Of a stretch of 64,000 nt of DNA, positions 34,269-44,255 are shown piece by piece (positions within the stretch are counted from its first letter, which is position 1; each line of letters opens with the position of its first letter). The position numbers were made by a program, and so were the translations under genes. The DNA lies in NCBI GenBank assembly GCA_021775095.1, contig JAJFII010000031.1:62001-126000 (forward strand). The letters run 5' to 3'. Source of the stretch: Rhodospirillales bacterium (GTDB lineage: Bacteria > Pseudomonadota > Alphaproteobacteria > Rhodospirillales > Casp-alpha2). A model generated the notes under the pieces. It was not told where the DNA came from. It did no database searches and saw only the letters and a list, made by a program, of their open reading frames with translations.

Positions 34269-34895
34269 ATGGATATCAACTCAACCGCGTTTCTGATGAT
34301 CGATATCCAAAACGATTTTTGTCCCGGCGGCACCCTTGCGGTGGCCGATGGCGATGGCATTGTGCCCCTTGTCAACCGATTGCAGGAGCGGTTTTCCGTG
34401 CGGGTATTAACCCAGGACTGGCACCCGGCCGACCATTCATCCTTTGCCAGCAACCATGAGCAGGCCGAAGCTTATTCGCTCAGCCAAATGGCCTATGGCG
34501 ATCAGGTGTTATGGCCCGATCATTGTATTCAAGGCACTCTGGGGGCCGACTTCCATCCTGATCTGAACACCGACAAAGTCGATGCGGTTGTGCGCAAGGG
34601 ATATCGCCCGGAGATTGACAGTTATTCGGGGTTTTTTGAAAATGACCGAAAAACCAAAACCGGGCTTGCCGGATATTTGCGGGACAGGGAAATAAAGCAC
34701 CTTGTCCTGGCCGGCCTGGCAACTGATTTTTGTGTACATTATACGGCGGTTGACGGGGCAAACCTGGGATTTCAGGTTACCCTTCTAGACGATGCCTGCC
34801 GGGCCATCGATTTGCATGGATCCCTGCGGGCGGCCCTGCAAGCGATGGCGACATGTGGGGTTGTTGTCAGCACAAGTTCAGAAATATTTGCCTAA
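34269..34895 (+). CDS. pncA: nicotinamidase/pyrazinamidase
   Basis: 208 residues from the ATG at 34269 (AAGGG 8 bases upstream); a longer in-frame ORF upstream lacks family similarity. The catalytic triad is visible: D12 (IDIQNDF), K110 (VRKGY), C155 (TDFCVHYTA). Metal ligands D50 and H52 (DWHP) and H85 (WPDHC) are present. It converts nicotinamide to nicotinate for NAD salvage in the cytoplasm. Divergent from the hydroxyacyl-CoA dehydrogenase with a 301-base gap in which I see no further gene. Confidence 0.93.
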   Translation: MDINSTAFLMIDIQNDFCPGGTLAVADGDGIVPLVNRLQERFSVRVLTQDWHPADHSSFASNHEQAEAYSLSQMAYGDQVLWPDHCIQGTLGADFHPDLNTDKVDAVVRKGYRPEIDSYSGFFENDRKTKTGLAGYLRDREIKHLVLAGLATDFCVHYTAVDGANLGFQVTLLDDACRAIDLHGSLRAALQAMATCGVVVSTSSEIFA

Positions 34896-35413
34896 AAGGT
34901 TGCTGCAAAACCGCCGGCTTTCTCCGTTTGGTTTGTTTTCTTGCCGGTGGTGAGGGGCGTCAGGGCCCCTTGTCACGAGGGGGCGTGGTGTTTTTTTCGG
35001 CAGCGCGGCCTGCAGCCAAGCTTCCTGGTTTTATAAAAACCATTAACCTCGAGGCTCGAAAAACCCCCGGCACCGAAATGCGCGGGGGCCGGGGTCGTCT
35101 GCAACAACAAGCCCCTAGCGATACAAAAATATCGCCATCAGAGAATGCGCGTTCCCGTATTAAAGTTCAAACGATTACCTAATCAGAAAATTGGTTAAAA
35201 AATAGACATTTATAAAATTATGATTAATTTTTAATCATAATTAGAAGTCTTCGTTTGTTGCCTTGTCCAAAATGGCACATGATTATTATCTATAAATACC
35301 ATAACCAATTGAAAATAAGTCATTTAATTTATTTTCAGGCAGTCGCTGCAAAACTGGCCTGTATCTTGAAGTGGACTTCGCACTGCAACAACAAACTCTA
35401 GCGGAGTATTTTT
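34896..35413. other. 518-base intergenic region before the urea operon
   Basis: No gene. The first part holds the stem AGGGGC/GCCCCT (34953-34970, loop of 6) after pncA, possibly a terminator without a T-run, and a second GC-rich hairpin around 35064-35090. From about 35180 it turns AT-rich and holds the inverted repeat at 35216-35242 and presumably the urt promoter, which I could not place with confidence. No convincing sigma54 box was seen. Confidence 0.6.
35216..35242. promoter_or_regulatory. 27-base perfect inverted repeat upstream of urtA
   Basis: AATTATGATTAA (35216-35227) and TTAATCATAATT (35231-35242) are perfect 12-base arms around TTT. It lies about 170 bases before urtA in the AT-rich part. 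With only AT pairs save two it would make a poor terminator, so a dimeric-regulator operator is more likely. The regulator is unknown. Confidence 0.5.
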
Positions 35414-36700
35414 ATGATAAAGACACTTAAAGTCCTCGCCGGTGCCGGCGCGGTTACGGCCTCCCTGGCCTATGGCACAGCCAGTCACGCCGCAGACACC
35501 ATTAAAGTGGGCGTTCTGCACTCCTTGTCCGGAACCATGGCGATCAGTGAAACCACCCTAAAAGATACGGTTTTGATGATGATTGACGACGTCAACAAAA
35601 AGGGCGGCTTGCTTGGCAAAAAATTGGAAGCGGTGGTCGTTGACCCGGCTTCCAACTGGCCCTTGTTTGCGGAAAAAACCCGCGAACTCATCGAAAAAGA
35701 AAAAGTTGATGTGATTTTTGGGTGCTGGACCTCGGTGTCGCGCAAATCCGTTTTGCCGGTCATTGAAGAGCTCAATGGCATGCTGTTTTATCCGGTTCAA
35801 TATGAAGGTGAAGAAAGTTCCCGCAACGTCTTTTATACGGGTGCCGCGCCGAACCAGCAGGCTATACCGGCCGTCGAATACCTGATGGGTGAGGACGGCG
35901 GCGAAGCCAAACGGTGGGTTCTGTTGGGTACGGATTATGTTTATCCAAGGACCACCAATAAAATATTACGGGCGTTTTTGCATTCCAAAGGTGTCAGCGA
36001 TGCCGACATCATGGAAAACTACACACCGTTTGGCCATTCCGATTGGCAGACAATTGTCGCTGACGTTAAAAAGTTTGCGTCCGCCGGCAAAAAAACCGCC
36101 GTGGTTTCCACCATCAACGGCGATGCCAATGTGCCGTTTTATAAGGAGCTGGGCAATCAGGGCATCAAAGCAGAAGAGATTCCGGTTGTCGCGTTTTCCG
36201 TTGGTGAAGAAGAACTTGCCGGACTGGACACCAAACCCCTGGTGGGTCATCTGGCGGCCTGGAATTATTTCATGAGTGAAGACTCTCCTGAAAATGCCGC
36301 TTTCATTAAAAAATGGCATCGGTTCATTAAAGATGACAAACGGCCCACCAATGATCCCATGGAAGCAACTTACATTGGTTTTAAAATGTGGAGCCAAGCC
36401 GTGCAGCAGGCGGGTACAACCAACATCGACGCGGTTCGGCAAGCCATGTACGGCCAGAAAGTTAATAATCTGACGGGCGGTGTCGCTGTCATGAACACCA
36501 ACCACCATTTATCCAAACCGGTTTTGATTGGTGAAATACAGGCCGACGGCCAAATTGAAACGGTATCAAAAACCGACGGTTTGGTGGTCGGTGATGCCTG
36601 GTCGGATTTCATTCCGGAAAGCAAAAAACTAACCGCCGACTGGACCTTTCCATGGGTTTGCGGCAACTGCGAAAAACCCGTGCATTTGAGCATGAAGTAA
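35414..36700 (+). CDS. urtA: urea ABC transporter, periplasmic binding protein
   Basis: 428 residues with a signal peptide (cleavage near SHA-A, about 27). The mature start DTIKVGVLHSLSGTMAISETTLKDT and the region GCWTSVSRKSVLPVIEELNGMLFYP are hallmarks of UrtA, the high-affinity urea-binding protein of the HAAT family. GGAG lies 7-8 bases before the ATG. First gene of the urt-ure run; the linked urease confirms the substrate. Confidence 0.95.
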   Translation: MIKTLKVLAGAGAVTASLAYGTASHAADTIKVGVLHSLSGTMAISETTLKDTVLMMIDDVNKKGGLLGKKLEAVVVDPASNWPLFAEKTRELIEKEKVDVIFGCWTSVSRKSVLPVIEELNGMLFYPVQYEGEESSRNVFYTGAAPNQQAIPAVEYLMGEDGGEAKRWVLLGTDYVYPRTTNKILRAFLHSKGVSDADIMENYTPFGHSDWQTIVADVKKFASAGKKTAVVSTINGDANVPFYKELGNQGIKAEEIPVVAFSVGEEELAGLDTKPLVGHLAAWNYFMSEDSPENAAFIKKWHRFIKDDKRPTNDPMEATYIGFKMWSQAVQQAGTTNIDAVRQAMYGQKVNNLTGGVAVMNTNHHLSKPVLIGEIQADGQIETVSKTDGLVVGDAWSDFIPESKKLTADWTFPWVCGNCEKPVHLSMK

Positions 36701-36710
36701 CTTCCAGCAG

Positions 36711-36747
36711 TGATCGGTCGTGGCAATCGGCCAACCGCGACCGATCA
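36711..36747 (+). promoter_or_regulatory. strong intercistronic hairpin between urtA and urtB
   Basis: TGATCGGTCG (36711-36720) pairs perfectly with CGACCGATCA (36738-36747), and inside it TGGC pairs with GCCA. No T-run follows, so it is not a classic terminator. Position behind a binding-protein gene suggests it protects the urtA message or reduces urtB transcription, keeping UrtA in excess. Confidence 0.75.
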
Positions 36748-36776
36748 TTCGAGCTCATAAGTCAGGCGCTAAATTT

Positions 36777-38411
36777 ATGAATTTACCTCGTTTTCTCCTG
36801 TTTTTTTGGATCGCGATTATTTTAGGTGGGCTCAGTCCCGCCTTCGCAGATTTGGGTGCGGATACAAATAAATTATCGCTCAAAAGCACAAAAACCAAAA
36901 TTTTAGCCATCGAAAGACTGGTTGCTTCCGGTGACGATCAGGCCGTGGCCATTCTGCAAGCCTTTCTTGTAGGCAATCTTTTTGTCCATACCTTGGATAA
37001 AACGCCGGTCATCGGCAGGCCATCGCCCGAGGGATACCATATTAAAAGCGCTGTCAATGGCAGGGATCTGGGCACCGTCAAAAAAACCGCCCTTAAAAAA
37101 ATTCGAATAAACAACAAACTACGCAAAATTGTGCGCGGCGCGCTGGGCGGATTAACCCTGCTCAGTCCCGACAGGGACCTGCGTTTAAACGCCGCAAAAA
37201 GTGTTTTCAAAAGTCACGATGTCCTTGTCATCGTCCTTTTGGAAAAGGCGATTTTAAGAGAAACCGATGATCATGTCCTGGCGGCGATGAAACGTTCGCT
37301 GGCGGCCGTGCAGGCGACAAACAGCACACAAACCGCCGTGCGGCTTTCGGCAATTGAACAATTAGCCGCATATACGGACCAGGACGTTCGTACCGTAATT
37401 GCTGAGATCGTCGGCAAAGAACAGACTTCCGAAGCGGTGGATCCCGTAAATCCGGTCCGCATTGCTGCCGAAAAGGCCCTATCGGGTATCGAAGCCCGGT
37501 TGAAAATTTGGGGGTACGTTGCCAGCATCTTCCAGGGATTGAGTTTAGGCTCCGTGCTGCTGTTGGCGGCAATGGGTCTAGCGATTACCTTCGGTGTCAT
37601 GGGGGTGATCAACATGGCCCACGGTGAAATGGTCATGCTCGGTGCCTATACCACCTATCTTGTCCAGGACCTATTTAAAATCCATTTGGCCGCCTATTTT
37701 GATTGGTCAATTTTGCTGGCCATCCCCGCTGCTTTTGTTGTCGCCGGGGCGACTGGCGTGATTATTGAACGAAGTGTTATCCGGTTTTTATATGGCCGGC
37801 CCCTTGAAACCCTGCTGGCGACCTGGGGCCTTAGTCTGATGCTGCAGCAACTGGTGCGGTCACTTTTTGGCCCGACCAATCAGGAGGTTGTTAATCCATC
37901 GTGGATGAGCGGTGCCGTCGAAATTACCGGCGGCCTGACGCTCACCTACAACCGCATCTGGATTATTGTATTTGCCATCCTGGTTCTTGCTCTGGTTACG
38001 TTTTTGATCAAAAAAACATCCTTTGGATTACGCATGCGGGCGGTTACCCAAAACCGGGCGATGGCGTCGTCCATGGGCATTCGGACCGGCTGGGTTGACG
38101 CCATGACCTTTGGTCTGGGATCGGGTATTGCCGGCATGGCCGGCGTCGCTCTTTCACAAATCGATAATGTTTCGCCCAATCTGGGTCAGGCCTACATCAT
38201 CGATAGTTTTATGGTTGTTGTCTTTGGCGGGGTCGGGAACTTGTGGGGTACGGTTGTTGGTGCCTTGAGTCTGGGCATTGTAAATAAATTTTTGGAACCC
38301 CTGTCGGGCGCCGTGCTTGCCAAAATTCTGATCCTTATCGCGGTGATCCTGTTTATCCAAAAACGACCCCGTGGGCTGTTTGCCTTAAAGGGCAGGGCGA
38401 TGGAAGGATGA
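36777..38411 (+). CDS. urtB: urea ABC transporter permease UrtB
   Basis: 544 residues from the ATG at 36777, which begins a good signal-like segment (MNLPRFLLFFWIAIILGGL...AFA). A GTG at 36720 would put the start inside the hairpin and is rejected. The N-terminal about 230 residues are a soluble repeat-rich domain seen in many UrtB proteins, followed by the LivH-like membrane part with GVINMAHGEMVMLGAYTTY and GLGSGIAGMAGVALS. The stop overlaps urtC as ATGA. Confidence 0.92.
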   Translation: MNLPRFLLFFWIAIILGGLSPAFADLGADTNKLSLKSTKTKILAIERLVASGDDQAVAILQAFLVGNLFVHTLDKTPVIGRPSPEGYHIKSAVNGRDLGTVKKTALKKIRINNKLRKIVRGALGGLTLLSPDRDLRLNAAKSVFKSHDVLVIVLLEKAILRETDDHVLAAMKRSLAAVQATNSTQTAVRLSAIEQLAAYTDQDVRTVIAEIVGKEQTSEAVDPVNPVRIAAEKALSGIEARLKIWGYVASIFQGLSLGSVLLLAAMGLAITFGVMGVINMAHGEMVMLGAYTTYLVQDLFKIHLAAYFDWSILLAIPAAFVVAGATGVIIERSVIRFLYGRPLETLLATWGLSLMLQQLVRSLFGPTNQEVVNPSWMSGAVEITGGLTLTYNRIWIIVFAILVLALVTFLIKKTSFGLRMRAVTQNRAMASSMGIRTGWVDAMTFGLGSGIAGMAGVALSQIDNVSPNLGQAYIIDSFMVVVFGGVGNLWGTVVGALSLGIVNKFLEPLSGAVLAKILILIAVILFIQKRPRGLFALKGRAMEG

Positions 38412-39571
38412 CTGTCATGAACAAAGAATTCGCCGGCCCCTTGACCGCCCTAATTACCGCCAGCCGTGGTGCGACGATTACCGTTGGCCTGTTGCTCATC
38501 GTTGCATTCCTGGTGCCGGTGGCAAATCTATTGGTACCGGAAACGTCGGTTTTCCATGTCCCCAATTACGCGGTTAGTTTGCTTGGCAAATACCTGTGTT
38601 TTGCTCTTTTGGCCATGAGTGTCGATTTGATCTGGGGTTTCTGCGGCATTTTGAGCCTCGGTCATGGGGCATTTTTTGCCCTGGGTGGATACGCCATGGG
38701 CATGTACCTGATGCGTCAAATCGGCGATCGCGGAGTCTACGGGAATGCCCATATGCCGGACTTTATGGTATTTTTGGATTGGCACCAGTTGCCCTGGTAC
38801 TGGTATGGTTTTGAATCTTTTGCGTTTGCCATCCTTATGGTTGCTGTGGTTCCCGGGGCGCTGGCCTTTGTCTTCGGGTGGTTGGCTTTTCGCGCTCGTG
38901 TAACCGGCGTGTATTTTTCAATCATCTCGCAAGCCATGACCTTTGCCTTGTTACTTGCTTTTTTCAGAAACGATATGGGGTTTGGCGGAAACAATGGCCT
39001 GACTGATTTTAAGGAGATTTTGGGTTTCGATTTAAAATCCAACGTGGTTCGGGCAACGCTTTTTTTCTGTTCAGCCCTTTCCGTGCTGGCGGGATATCTG
39101 TTGTGCCGGTTTATCGTCACGTCGAAATTCGGGCGGTTACTCGTGGCCGTACGTGATGCCGAAAACCGAACCCGGTTTTTGGGATACCGAGTTGAGTATT
39201 ATAAACTGCTGGTGTTTACCGTATCGGCCGTACTGGCGGGGATCGCCGGGTCCTTATATGTGCCACAGGTCGGAATCATAAACCCGGGTGAGTTTTCACC
39301 AGCAAATTCCATCGAAATTGTCATCTGGGTCGCCGTCGGCGGCCGCGGCTACTTGCATGGTGCGATCCTGGGAGCGGTGGTTGTCAATTACGCCAAGACC
39401 TATTTCACGGGTGCCTTGCCGGAGGTTTGGCTGTTTATGTTGGGTGGATTGTTCATTGCAACCACCTTGTTTCTGCCCCAGGGGATCGTCGGTCTGATGG
39501 CGAAAATCAAAAAGCCGGTGTTCGTTACCAAAACCCCAAAGGCCGCCCTAACGCTGGGTGTGGGCGATTAA
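38408..39571 (+). CDS. urtC: urea ABC transporter permease UrtC
   Basis: 387 residues, LivM-like: SVDLIWGFCGILSLGHGAFFALGGYAMGMYL, split by a hydrophilic loop, is the UrtC pattern, and later AVRDAENRTRFLGY. Start overlaps the urtB stop by four bases. It forms the inner-membrane channel with UrtB. Confidence 0.93.
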   Translation: MTVMNKEFAGPLTALITASRGATITVGLLLIVAFLVPVANLLVPETSVFHVPNYAVSLLGKYLCFALLAMSVDLIWGFCGILSLGHGAFFALGGYAMGMYLMRQIGDRGVYGNAHMPDFMVFLDWHQLPWYWYGFESFAFAILMVAVVPGALAFVFGWLAFRARVTGVYFSIISQAMTFALLLAFFRNDMGFGGNNGLTDFKEILGFDLKSNVVRATLFFCSALSVLAGYLLCRFIVTSKFGRLLVAVRDAENRTRFLGYRVEYYKLLVFTVSAVLAGIAGSLYVPQVGIINPGEFSPANSIEIVIWVAVGGRGYLHGAILGAVVVNYAKTYFTGALPEVWLFMLGGLFIATTLFLPQGIVGLMAKIKKPVFVTKTPKAALTLGVGD

Positions 39572-39587
39572 AATGAGGGAACCTCAA

Positions 39588-40343
39588 ATGGAAACGGTAG
39601 CTCCCGGCGATACAATCTTGTATTTGGATGGTGTGTCCGTCAGTTTCGACGGATTTAAGGCCCTCAACGGATTGAGCTTTTTTGTTGAACAAGGCGAGTT
39701 GCGAGCCATCATTGGGCCTAACGGTGCCGGAAAAACTACGATGATGGACGTCATAACCGGCAAAACACAACCCGACGAAGGCATGGTTTTATTCAAAACC
39801 CATACGGATTTAACCCGGCTCGACGAAACTCGGATTGCTAATCTGGGCATCGGCCGCAAATTTCAAAAACCCACGGTGTTTGAAAATCACACGGTGTTTG
39901 AAAACCTGGAACTGGCACTGGCCGGAGATCGGCGGGCGTTCATCACCCTGTTCGCGCGATTATCAGATGAAGATTTGGATCGTATAACCGAAGTTCTTAA
40001 GATTATCGGATTATCGAATAGGGCGAAGCGAAAGGCCAGGGCGCTTTCCCATGGTCAAAAACAGTGGCTCGAAATTGGTATGTTGCTTATGCAGGACCCG
40101 GAACTGCTGTTGGTTGATGAACCGGCTGCCGGTATGACGGATGCGGAAACCGAGCAAACGGCGGATATGTTAAAGGCCATTGCCAAAAGCCACACGGTCG
40201 TAGTTGTTGAACACGACATGGATTTTGTTCGCGCCCTGGAAAGCCGGGTAACAGTCCTGCACGAAGGAAGTGTTCTGGCGGAAGGGTCCCTGGATACGGT
40301 GCAGAACAACGAACGGGTTATTGAGGTATATTTGGGGCGCTGA
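39588..40343 (+). CDS. urtD: urea ABC transporter ATPase UrtD
   Basis: 251 residues. The ATG at 39588 is chosen for GAGGGA 7 bases upstream; earlier in-frame GTG (39558) and ATG (39573) lie on or over that site. Walker A GPNGAGKTT (43-51), signature LSHGQKQWLE, Walker B LLLVDEPAAGMTD; LSHGQ rather than LSGGQ is usual in LivG/UrtD. Confidence 0.93.
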   Translation: METVAPGDTILYLDGVSVSFDGFKALNGLSFFVEQGELRAIIGPNGAGKTTMMDVITGKTQPDEGMVLFKTHTDLTRLDETRIANLGIGRKFQKPTVFENHTVFENLELALAGDRRAFITLFARLSDEDLDRITEVLKIIGLSNRAKRKARALSHGQKQWLEIGMLLMQDPELLLVDEPAAGMTDAETEQTADMLKAIAKSHTVVVVEHDMDFVRALESRVTVLHEGSVLAEGSLDTVQNNERVIEVYLGR

Positions 40344-40345
40344 TC

Positions 40346-41041
40346 ATGTTAAAAGTTGAGAACCTTGATGTGTATTACGGGGCCAGCCAGGCGTTGAAAA
40401 AAGTCAACCTGATCGCCGACAAGACCGGCGTCACCTGTGTTTTGGGGCGCAATGGGGTCGGAAAAACCAGCCTGCTAAAGGCCATTGCCGGTCAACAGTC
40501 CGTAAGTGCCGGCACGATTGAATGGGAAGGCGTTGAAATTACCGGGATGGTGGCCCATGCCCGCGCTTCGCGTGGTGTTGCCTACGTGCCCCAGGGCCGT
40601 GAAATCTTCCCGCTGTTAACCGTTTACGAGAACCTCTGCACAGGGTTTGCATGCCTGAAACGAAGCGAGAGAAAAATATCATCCGACATATTTGAACTGT
40701 TTCCGGTACTCAAGGATATGTTAAACCGCCGGGGCGGTGACCTATCCGGCGGTCAGCAACAACAGTTGGCGATTGCCCGGGCCCTGGTGACCCAGCCCCG
40801 TCTGTTAATCCTGGACGAACCCACCGAAGGCATTCAACCGTCGATCATTAAAGACATTGGCCAGATTATCAGCCAACTCGCCAACCGGCGAAATATGGCC
40901 ATCTTGCTGGTTGAACAGTACTTTGAATTTGCCCGCGATCTGGCGGATACCTATGCGGTAATGGACCGGGGCGAGATCGTCCTGTCGGGGCGCAGTGATG
41001 AAATGGTGGAACAGGATGTGCGCAGGTTCATTACCGTCTAA
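40346..41041 (+). CDS. urtE: urea ABC transporter ATPase UrtE
   Basis: 231 residues, LivF-like: Walker A GRNGVGKTS (34-42), LSGGQQQQLAIARAL, Walker B LLILDEPTEGIQPSI. The starting LKVENLDVYYGASQALK is typical of UrtE. It starts 2 bases after the urtD stop and is followed directly by the urease accessory gene ureD. Confidence 0.94.
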   Translation: MLKVENLDVYYGASQALKKVNLIADKTGVTCVLGRNGVGKTSLLKAIAGQQSVSAGTIEWEGVEITGMVAHARASRGVAYVPQGREIFPLLTVYENLCTGFACLKRSERKISSDIFELFPVLKDMLNRRGGDLSGGQQQQLAIARALVTQPRLLILDEPTEGIQPSIIKDIGQIISQLANRRNMAILLVEQYFEFARDLADTYAVMDRGEIVLSGRSDEMVEQDVRRFITV

Positions 41042-41054
41042 GGGCCTGGTACCG

Positions 41055-41888
41055 GTGACGACGGGTAAGGTGAAAGTTGAAGGGGGAGCGGCCGTTCGTT
41101 TTGCCATGGACGGTGCCAGGACAGTTCTTAAGGAGCTCTATCAGCAGGACCCGATTAGACTCCTCTTCCCCAACAATCCGCCTGGCGAATTGACCATTGG
41201 CATCCTTACGACGACCTCCGGCGGTTTGGTTGGGGGAGATAAAATCAACATCGATGTGGTGGCGGAAGCCAATACCCAAGCCATGGTCATGGCCCAAGCT
41301 GCGGAAAAAATTTACCGATCCACGGGCGATAGCTGTTTGATTGATATTTCAATTACCGCCGGGCAGGATGCCTGGTTCGAGTGGTTGCCGCAGGAAACCA
41401 TCCTTCACCAAGGCGCGCGCATGCGGCGCACGACGCGCTTGAAACTGACCACCAGTGCCCGCATCTTGGCGGGCGAGTTTTTGGTGTTCGGGCGGCACGC
41501 CATGGGCGAGAAAATGACGGAAGGTTTTGTCCGCGATTGTTGGGAAGTCTCCGTTGACGGTCGGCTGACATGGGCCGATGCCTTTCACATGGAAGGCGCC
41601 GTAAACGAGATCATCGATCATCCCGCCGGTCTGAACGGCGCAACCGGCATGGCAAATATCGTTTATGGGGGGATCGACGCGGCGCAGCACTTGGATCTCG
41701 CCAGGTGTATACTTGGCGAAAAAGATCAAGTGCGGTCAGCGGCAACCGTGGTCAACAATATATTGCTGGTTCGCTGGATCGGCTCAGACGTTTTTGCATT
41801 AAGACAATCGTTCGCAGATTTTTGGACCAAATTTCGCAAACAGGTTGGCGGGCAGCCGCAACGATTGCCGAGACTATGGGATATTTGA
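41055..41888 (+). CDS. ureD: urease accessory protein UreD
   Basis: About 277 residues if the GTG at 41055 is the start; an ATG at 40995 lies inside urtE and a GTG at 41070 is also possible, so the start is unsure. [39 protein letters not shown] and AAEKIYRS are UreD motifs. UreD (UreH) binds apo-urease and with UreF and UreG guides nickel into the active site. First of seven ure genes. Confidence 0.9.
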   Translation: MTTGKVKVEGGAAVRFAMDGARTVLKELYQQDPIRLLFPNNPPGELTIGILTTTSGGLVGGDKINIDVVAEANTQAMVMAQAAEKIYRSTGDSCLIDISITAGQDAWFEWLPQETILHQGARMRRTTRLKLTTSARILAGEFLVFGRHAMGEKMTEGFVRDCWEVSVDGRLTWADAFHMEGAVNEIIDHPAGLNGATGMANIVYGGIDAAQHLDLARCILGEKDQVRSAATVVNNILLVRWIGSDVFALRQSFADFWTKFRKQVGGQPQRLPRLWDI

Positions 41889-41899
41889 GGAGAAAAAAA

Positions 41900-42202
41900 T
41901 TGAATTTATCACCCAGGGAAAAAGACAAACTGCTGATCGCTATGGCCGCAGAAATTGCCCGCAAAAGATTGGCGCGCGGCGTCAAGCTGAATTACCCGGA
42001 AGCCATAGCTCTGATCTCGGATTTTGTGGTTGAGGGCGCGCGCGACGGGACCAGTGTCGCCGAACTGATGCGTGATGGGGCGACCGTGATCTCAAAAAAG
42101 CAGGTGATGGAGGGGATTTCTGAAATGATCTGTGACATCCAGGTCGAAGCCACTTTTCCTGATGGAACCAAACTGGTCACCGTCCATAATCCGATTCGAT
42201 AG
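41900..42202 (+). CDS. ureA: urease gamma subunit
   Basis: 100 residues, matching the usual length. No ATG fits: TTG at 41900 with AGGAG 7 bases before it gives the standard N-terminus [13 protein letters not shown]. The family segments [14 protein letters not shown] and [18 protein letters not shown] are present. Structural subunit of the trimeric-repeat urease. A rare TTG start is the odd point and may limit its translation. Confidence 0.93.
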   Translation: MNLSPREKDKLLIAMAAEIARKRLARGVKLNYPEAIALISDFVVEGARDGTSVAELMRDGATVISKKQVMEGISEMICDIQVEATFPDGTKLVTVHNPIR

Positions 42203-42216
42203 GGGAGCCGTACGAA

Positions 42217-42543
42217 ATGATCCCAGGTGAAACATTTATCCAGGCCGGTGAAATCACCCTTAATGCCGGGCGCGAAACACTAAAAGTTCGTATCGCCAAT
42301 ACGGGAGACCGGCCGGTCCAGGTCGGTTCCCACTATCATTTTTATGAAACCAATGACGCCTTGTCCTTCGAACGGGCACCGACCAAAGGTTACCGACTGG
42401 ATATTCCGGCAGGAACGGCCGTTCGATTTGAACCGGGCCAGGACCGTGAGGTGACGCTGGTGCGGTTTGCTGGCAGTGAAATGATTATCGGATTCAACGG
42501 ATGCGTCAGCGGTGGAATGGCAGAAAACAGAGGTGGCGCTTAA
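42217..42543 (+). CDS. ureB: urease beta subunit
   Basis: 108 residues. [31 protein letters not shown] and [17 protein letters not shown] are classical UreB motifs. GGGAG precedes the ATG. It ends two bases before ureC. Confidence 0.95.
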   Translation: MIPGETFIQAGEITLNAGRETLKVRIANTGDRPVQVGSHYHFYETNDALSFERAPTKGYRLDIPAGTAVRFEPGQDREVTLVRFAGSEMIIGFNGCVSGGMAENRGGA

Positions 42544-42545
42544 TC

Positions 42546-44255
42546 ATGGCTTACAAAATTGATCGTTCTGCCTACGCCGACATGTTCGGTCCAACTGCCG
42601 GCGACAGGGTCCGGCTTGCCGATACGGAGTTGATTATCGAGGTCGAATCCGATCTTACGACCTATGGCGACGAAGTGAAGTTCGGCGGCGGCAAGGTCAT
42701 TCGTGACGGCATGGGCCAATCGCAAATATCGCGCGCCGACGGGGCGGTTGATACGGTAATTACCAACGCCTTAATCGTCGATTACAGCGGGATCATCAAA
42801 GCAGACATAGGCATTAAAGACGGTCGTATTGCGGCCATTGGCAAGGCGGGTAATCCGGACGTTCAAGCGAACGTAGATATTGTCATCGGCCCGGGTACGG
42901 AAGCCATTGCCGGCGAGGGCCGGATTGTCACGACCGGCGGTATCGACGCTCACATCCACTGGATATCCCCGCAACAAATCGACGATGCCCTTTATTCAGG
43001 CATTACCACAATGTTAGGCGGCGGTACCGGACCGGCGGAGGGAACCAATGCGACGACCTGCACGCCCGGCCCCTGGCATATTGGGCGGATGTTACAGGCC
43101 GCCGAAGGGCTGCCCATGAATTTGGGGTTTTTTGGCAAGGGCAATAGTTCAGATCCCAGGGGCCTGATCGAACAGGTAGAGGCCGGGGTTTGTGGTTTGA
43201 AGTTACATGAGGACTGGGGGACGACCCCATCCGCCATTGATATCTGCCTGAGTGTCGCCGAGGACATGGATGTGGCAGTTGCCATTCATACCGATACCCT
43301 CAACGAATCCGGATTTGTTGAAAATACAACAGCCGCTTTTAAGAACCGCACGATTCATGCCTTCCACACGGAAGGTGCCGGTGGCGGCCATGCGCCGGAT
43401 ATCATCAAACTCTGTGGCCAATTGAACGTGCTTCCGTCGTCAACCAACCCGACGAGACCGTTCACCATAAACACCGTCGACGAACATCTTGATATGTTGA
43501 TGGTGTGCCATCACCTGGATTCCAAAATACCCGAAGACGTGGCTTTTGCCGAAAGCCGCATACGAAGAGAAACCATCGCGGCGGAAGACATTCTCCATGA
43601 TTTAGGGGCATTTTCGATGATTGCTTCGGACAGTCAGGCCATGGGCCGAGTCGGTGAAGTGATAATCCGAACATGGCAAACCGCCGATAAAATGAAAAAA
43701 CAACGGGGGCCATTGCCGGAGGAAACCGGCGACAACGACAATTTCAGGGTTAAACGGTATATCGCCAAATATACCATTAATCCGGCCCTGGCCCATGGCA
43801 TTTCCCATGAAGTGGGTTCCCTTGAAGTCGGCAAGTTGGCCGATTTGGTTTTGTGGAAACCGATGTTTTTTGGCGTTAAACCGGATCTTGTTGTTAAATG
43901 CGGAACCATAATAGCGGCCGCAATGGGGGATCCCAATGCATCGATCCCAACCCCCCAACCCGTCCACTACCGTCCGATGTTTGGTGCCTTTGGAAAATCG
44001 TTAACCCATAGTTCCGTGACTTTTGTATCGCAAACCGGATATGACCAGGGCATGGCCGACCTGTTGGGATTAGAAAAGACATTGTCGCCGGTTATCGGGA
44101 CACGAACAGTCACAAAAACCGACATGGCCTTAAACGACTACACACCTCTTATGGAGGTCGATCCGGAAACCTACGAAGTTCGGGCGGATGGCCAACTGCT
44201 GACCTGTGAGCCGGCCAGCGAGGTGCCGATGGCCCAACGGTATTTTTTATTCTGA
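42546..44255 (+). CDS. ureC: urease alpha subunit (catalytic)
   Basis: 569 residues, start at 42546 after an 11-base spaced GAGG. The nickel ligands and catalytic residues are all visible: H136 and H138 (HIHW), carbamylated K219 ([10 protein letters not shown]), H221, H248 (IHTD), H274, the active-site flap C321-H-H, and the Asp of [10 protein letters not shown]. It hydrolyses urea to ammonia and carbamate in the cytoplasm. The stop overlaps ureE as TGATG. Confidence 0.97.
   Translation: MAYKIDRSAYADMFGPTAGDRVRLADTELIIEVESDLTTYGDEVKFGGGKVIRDGMGQSQISRADGAVDTVITNALIVDYSGIIKADIGIKDGRIAAIGKAGNPDVQANVDIVIGPGTEAIAGEGRIVTTGGIDAHIHWISPQQIDDALYSGITTMLGGGTGPAEGTNATTCTPGPWHIGRMLQAAEGLPMNLGFFGKGNSSDPRGLIEQVEAGVCGLKLHEDWGTTPSAIDICLSVAEDMDVAVAIHTDTLNESGFVENTTAAFKNRTIHAFHTEGAGGGHAPDIIKLCGQLNVLPSSTNPTRPFTINTVDEHLDMLMVCHHLDSKIPEDVAFAESRIRRETIAAEDILHDLGAFSMIASDSQAMGRVGEVIIRTWQTADKMKKQRGPLPEETGDNDNFRVKRYIAKYTINPALAHGISHEVGSLEVGKLADLVLWKPMFFGVKPDLVVKCGTIIAAAMGDPNASIPTPQPVHYRPMFGAFGKSLTHSSVTFVSQTGYDQGMADLLGLEKTLSPVIGTRTVTKTDMALNDYTPLMEVDPETYEVRADGQLLTCEPASEVPMAQRYFLF

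Noticed and set aside
35272-35290. TGGCAC as the -24 box of a sigma54 promoter for urtA
   Set aside because: The GC of the -12 element is absent at the required spacing.
36720-36776. GTG at 36720 as the start of urtB
   Set aside because: It lies inside a strong hairpin and would mask the signal-like segment that begins at 36777.
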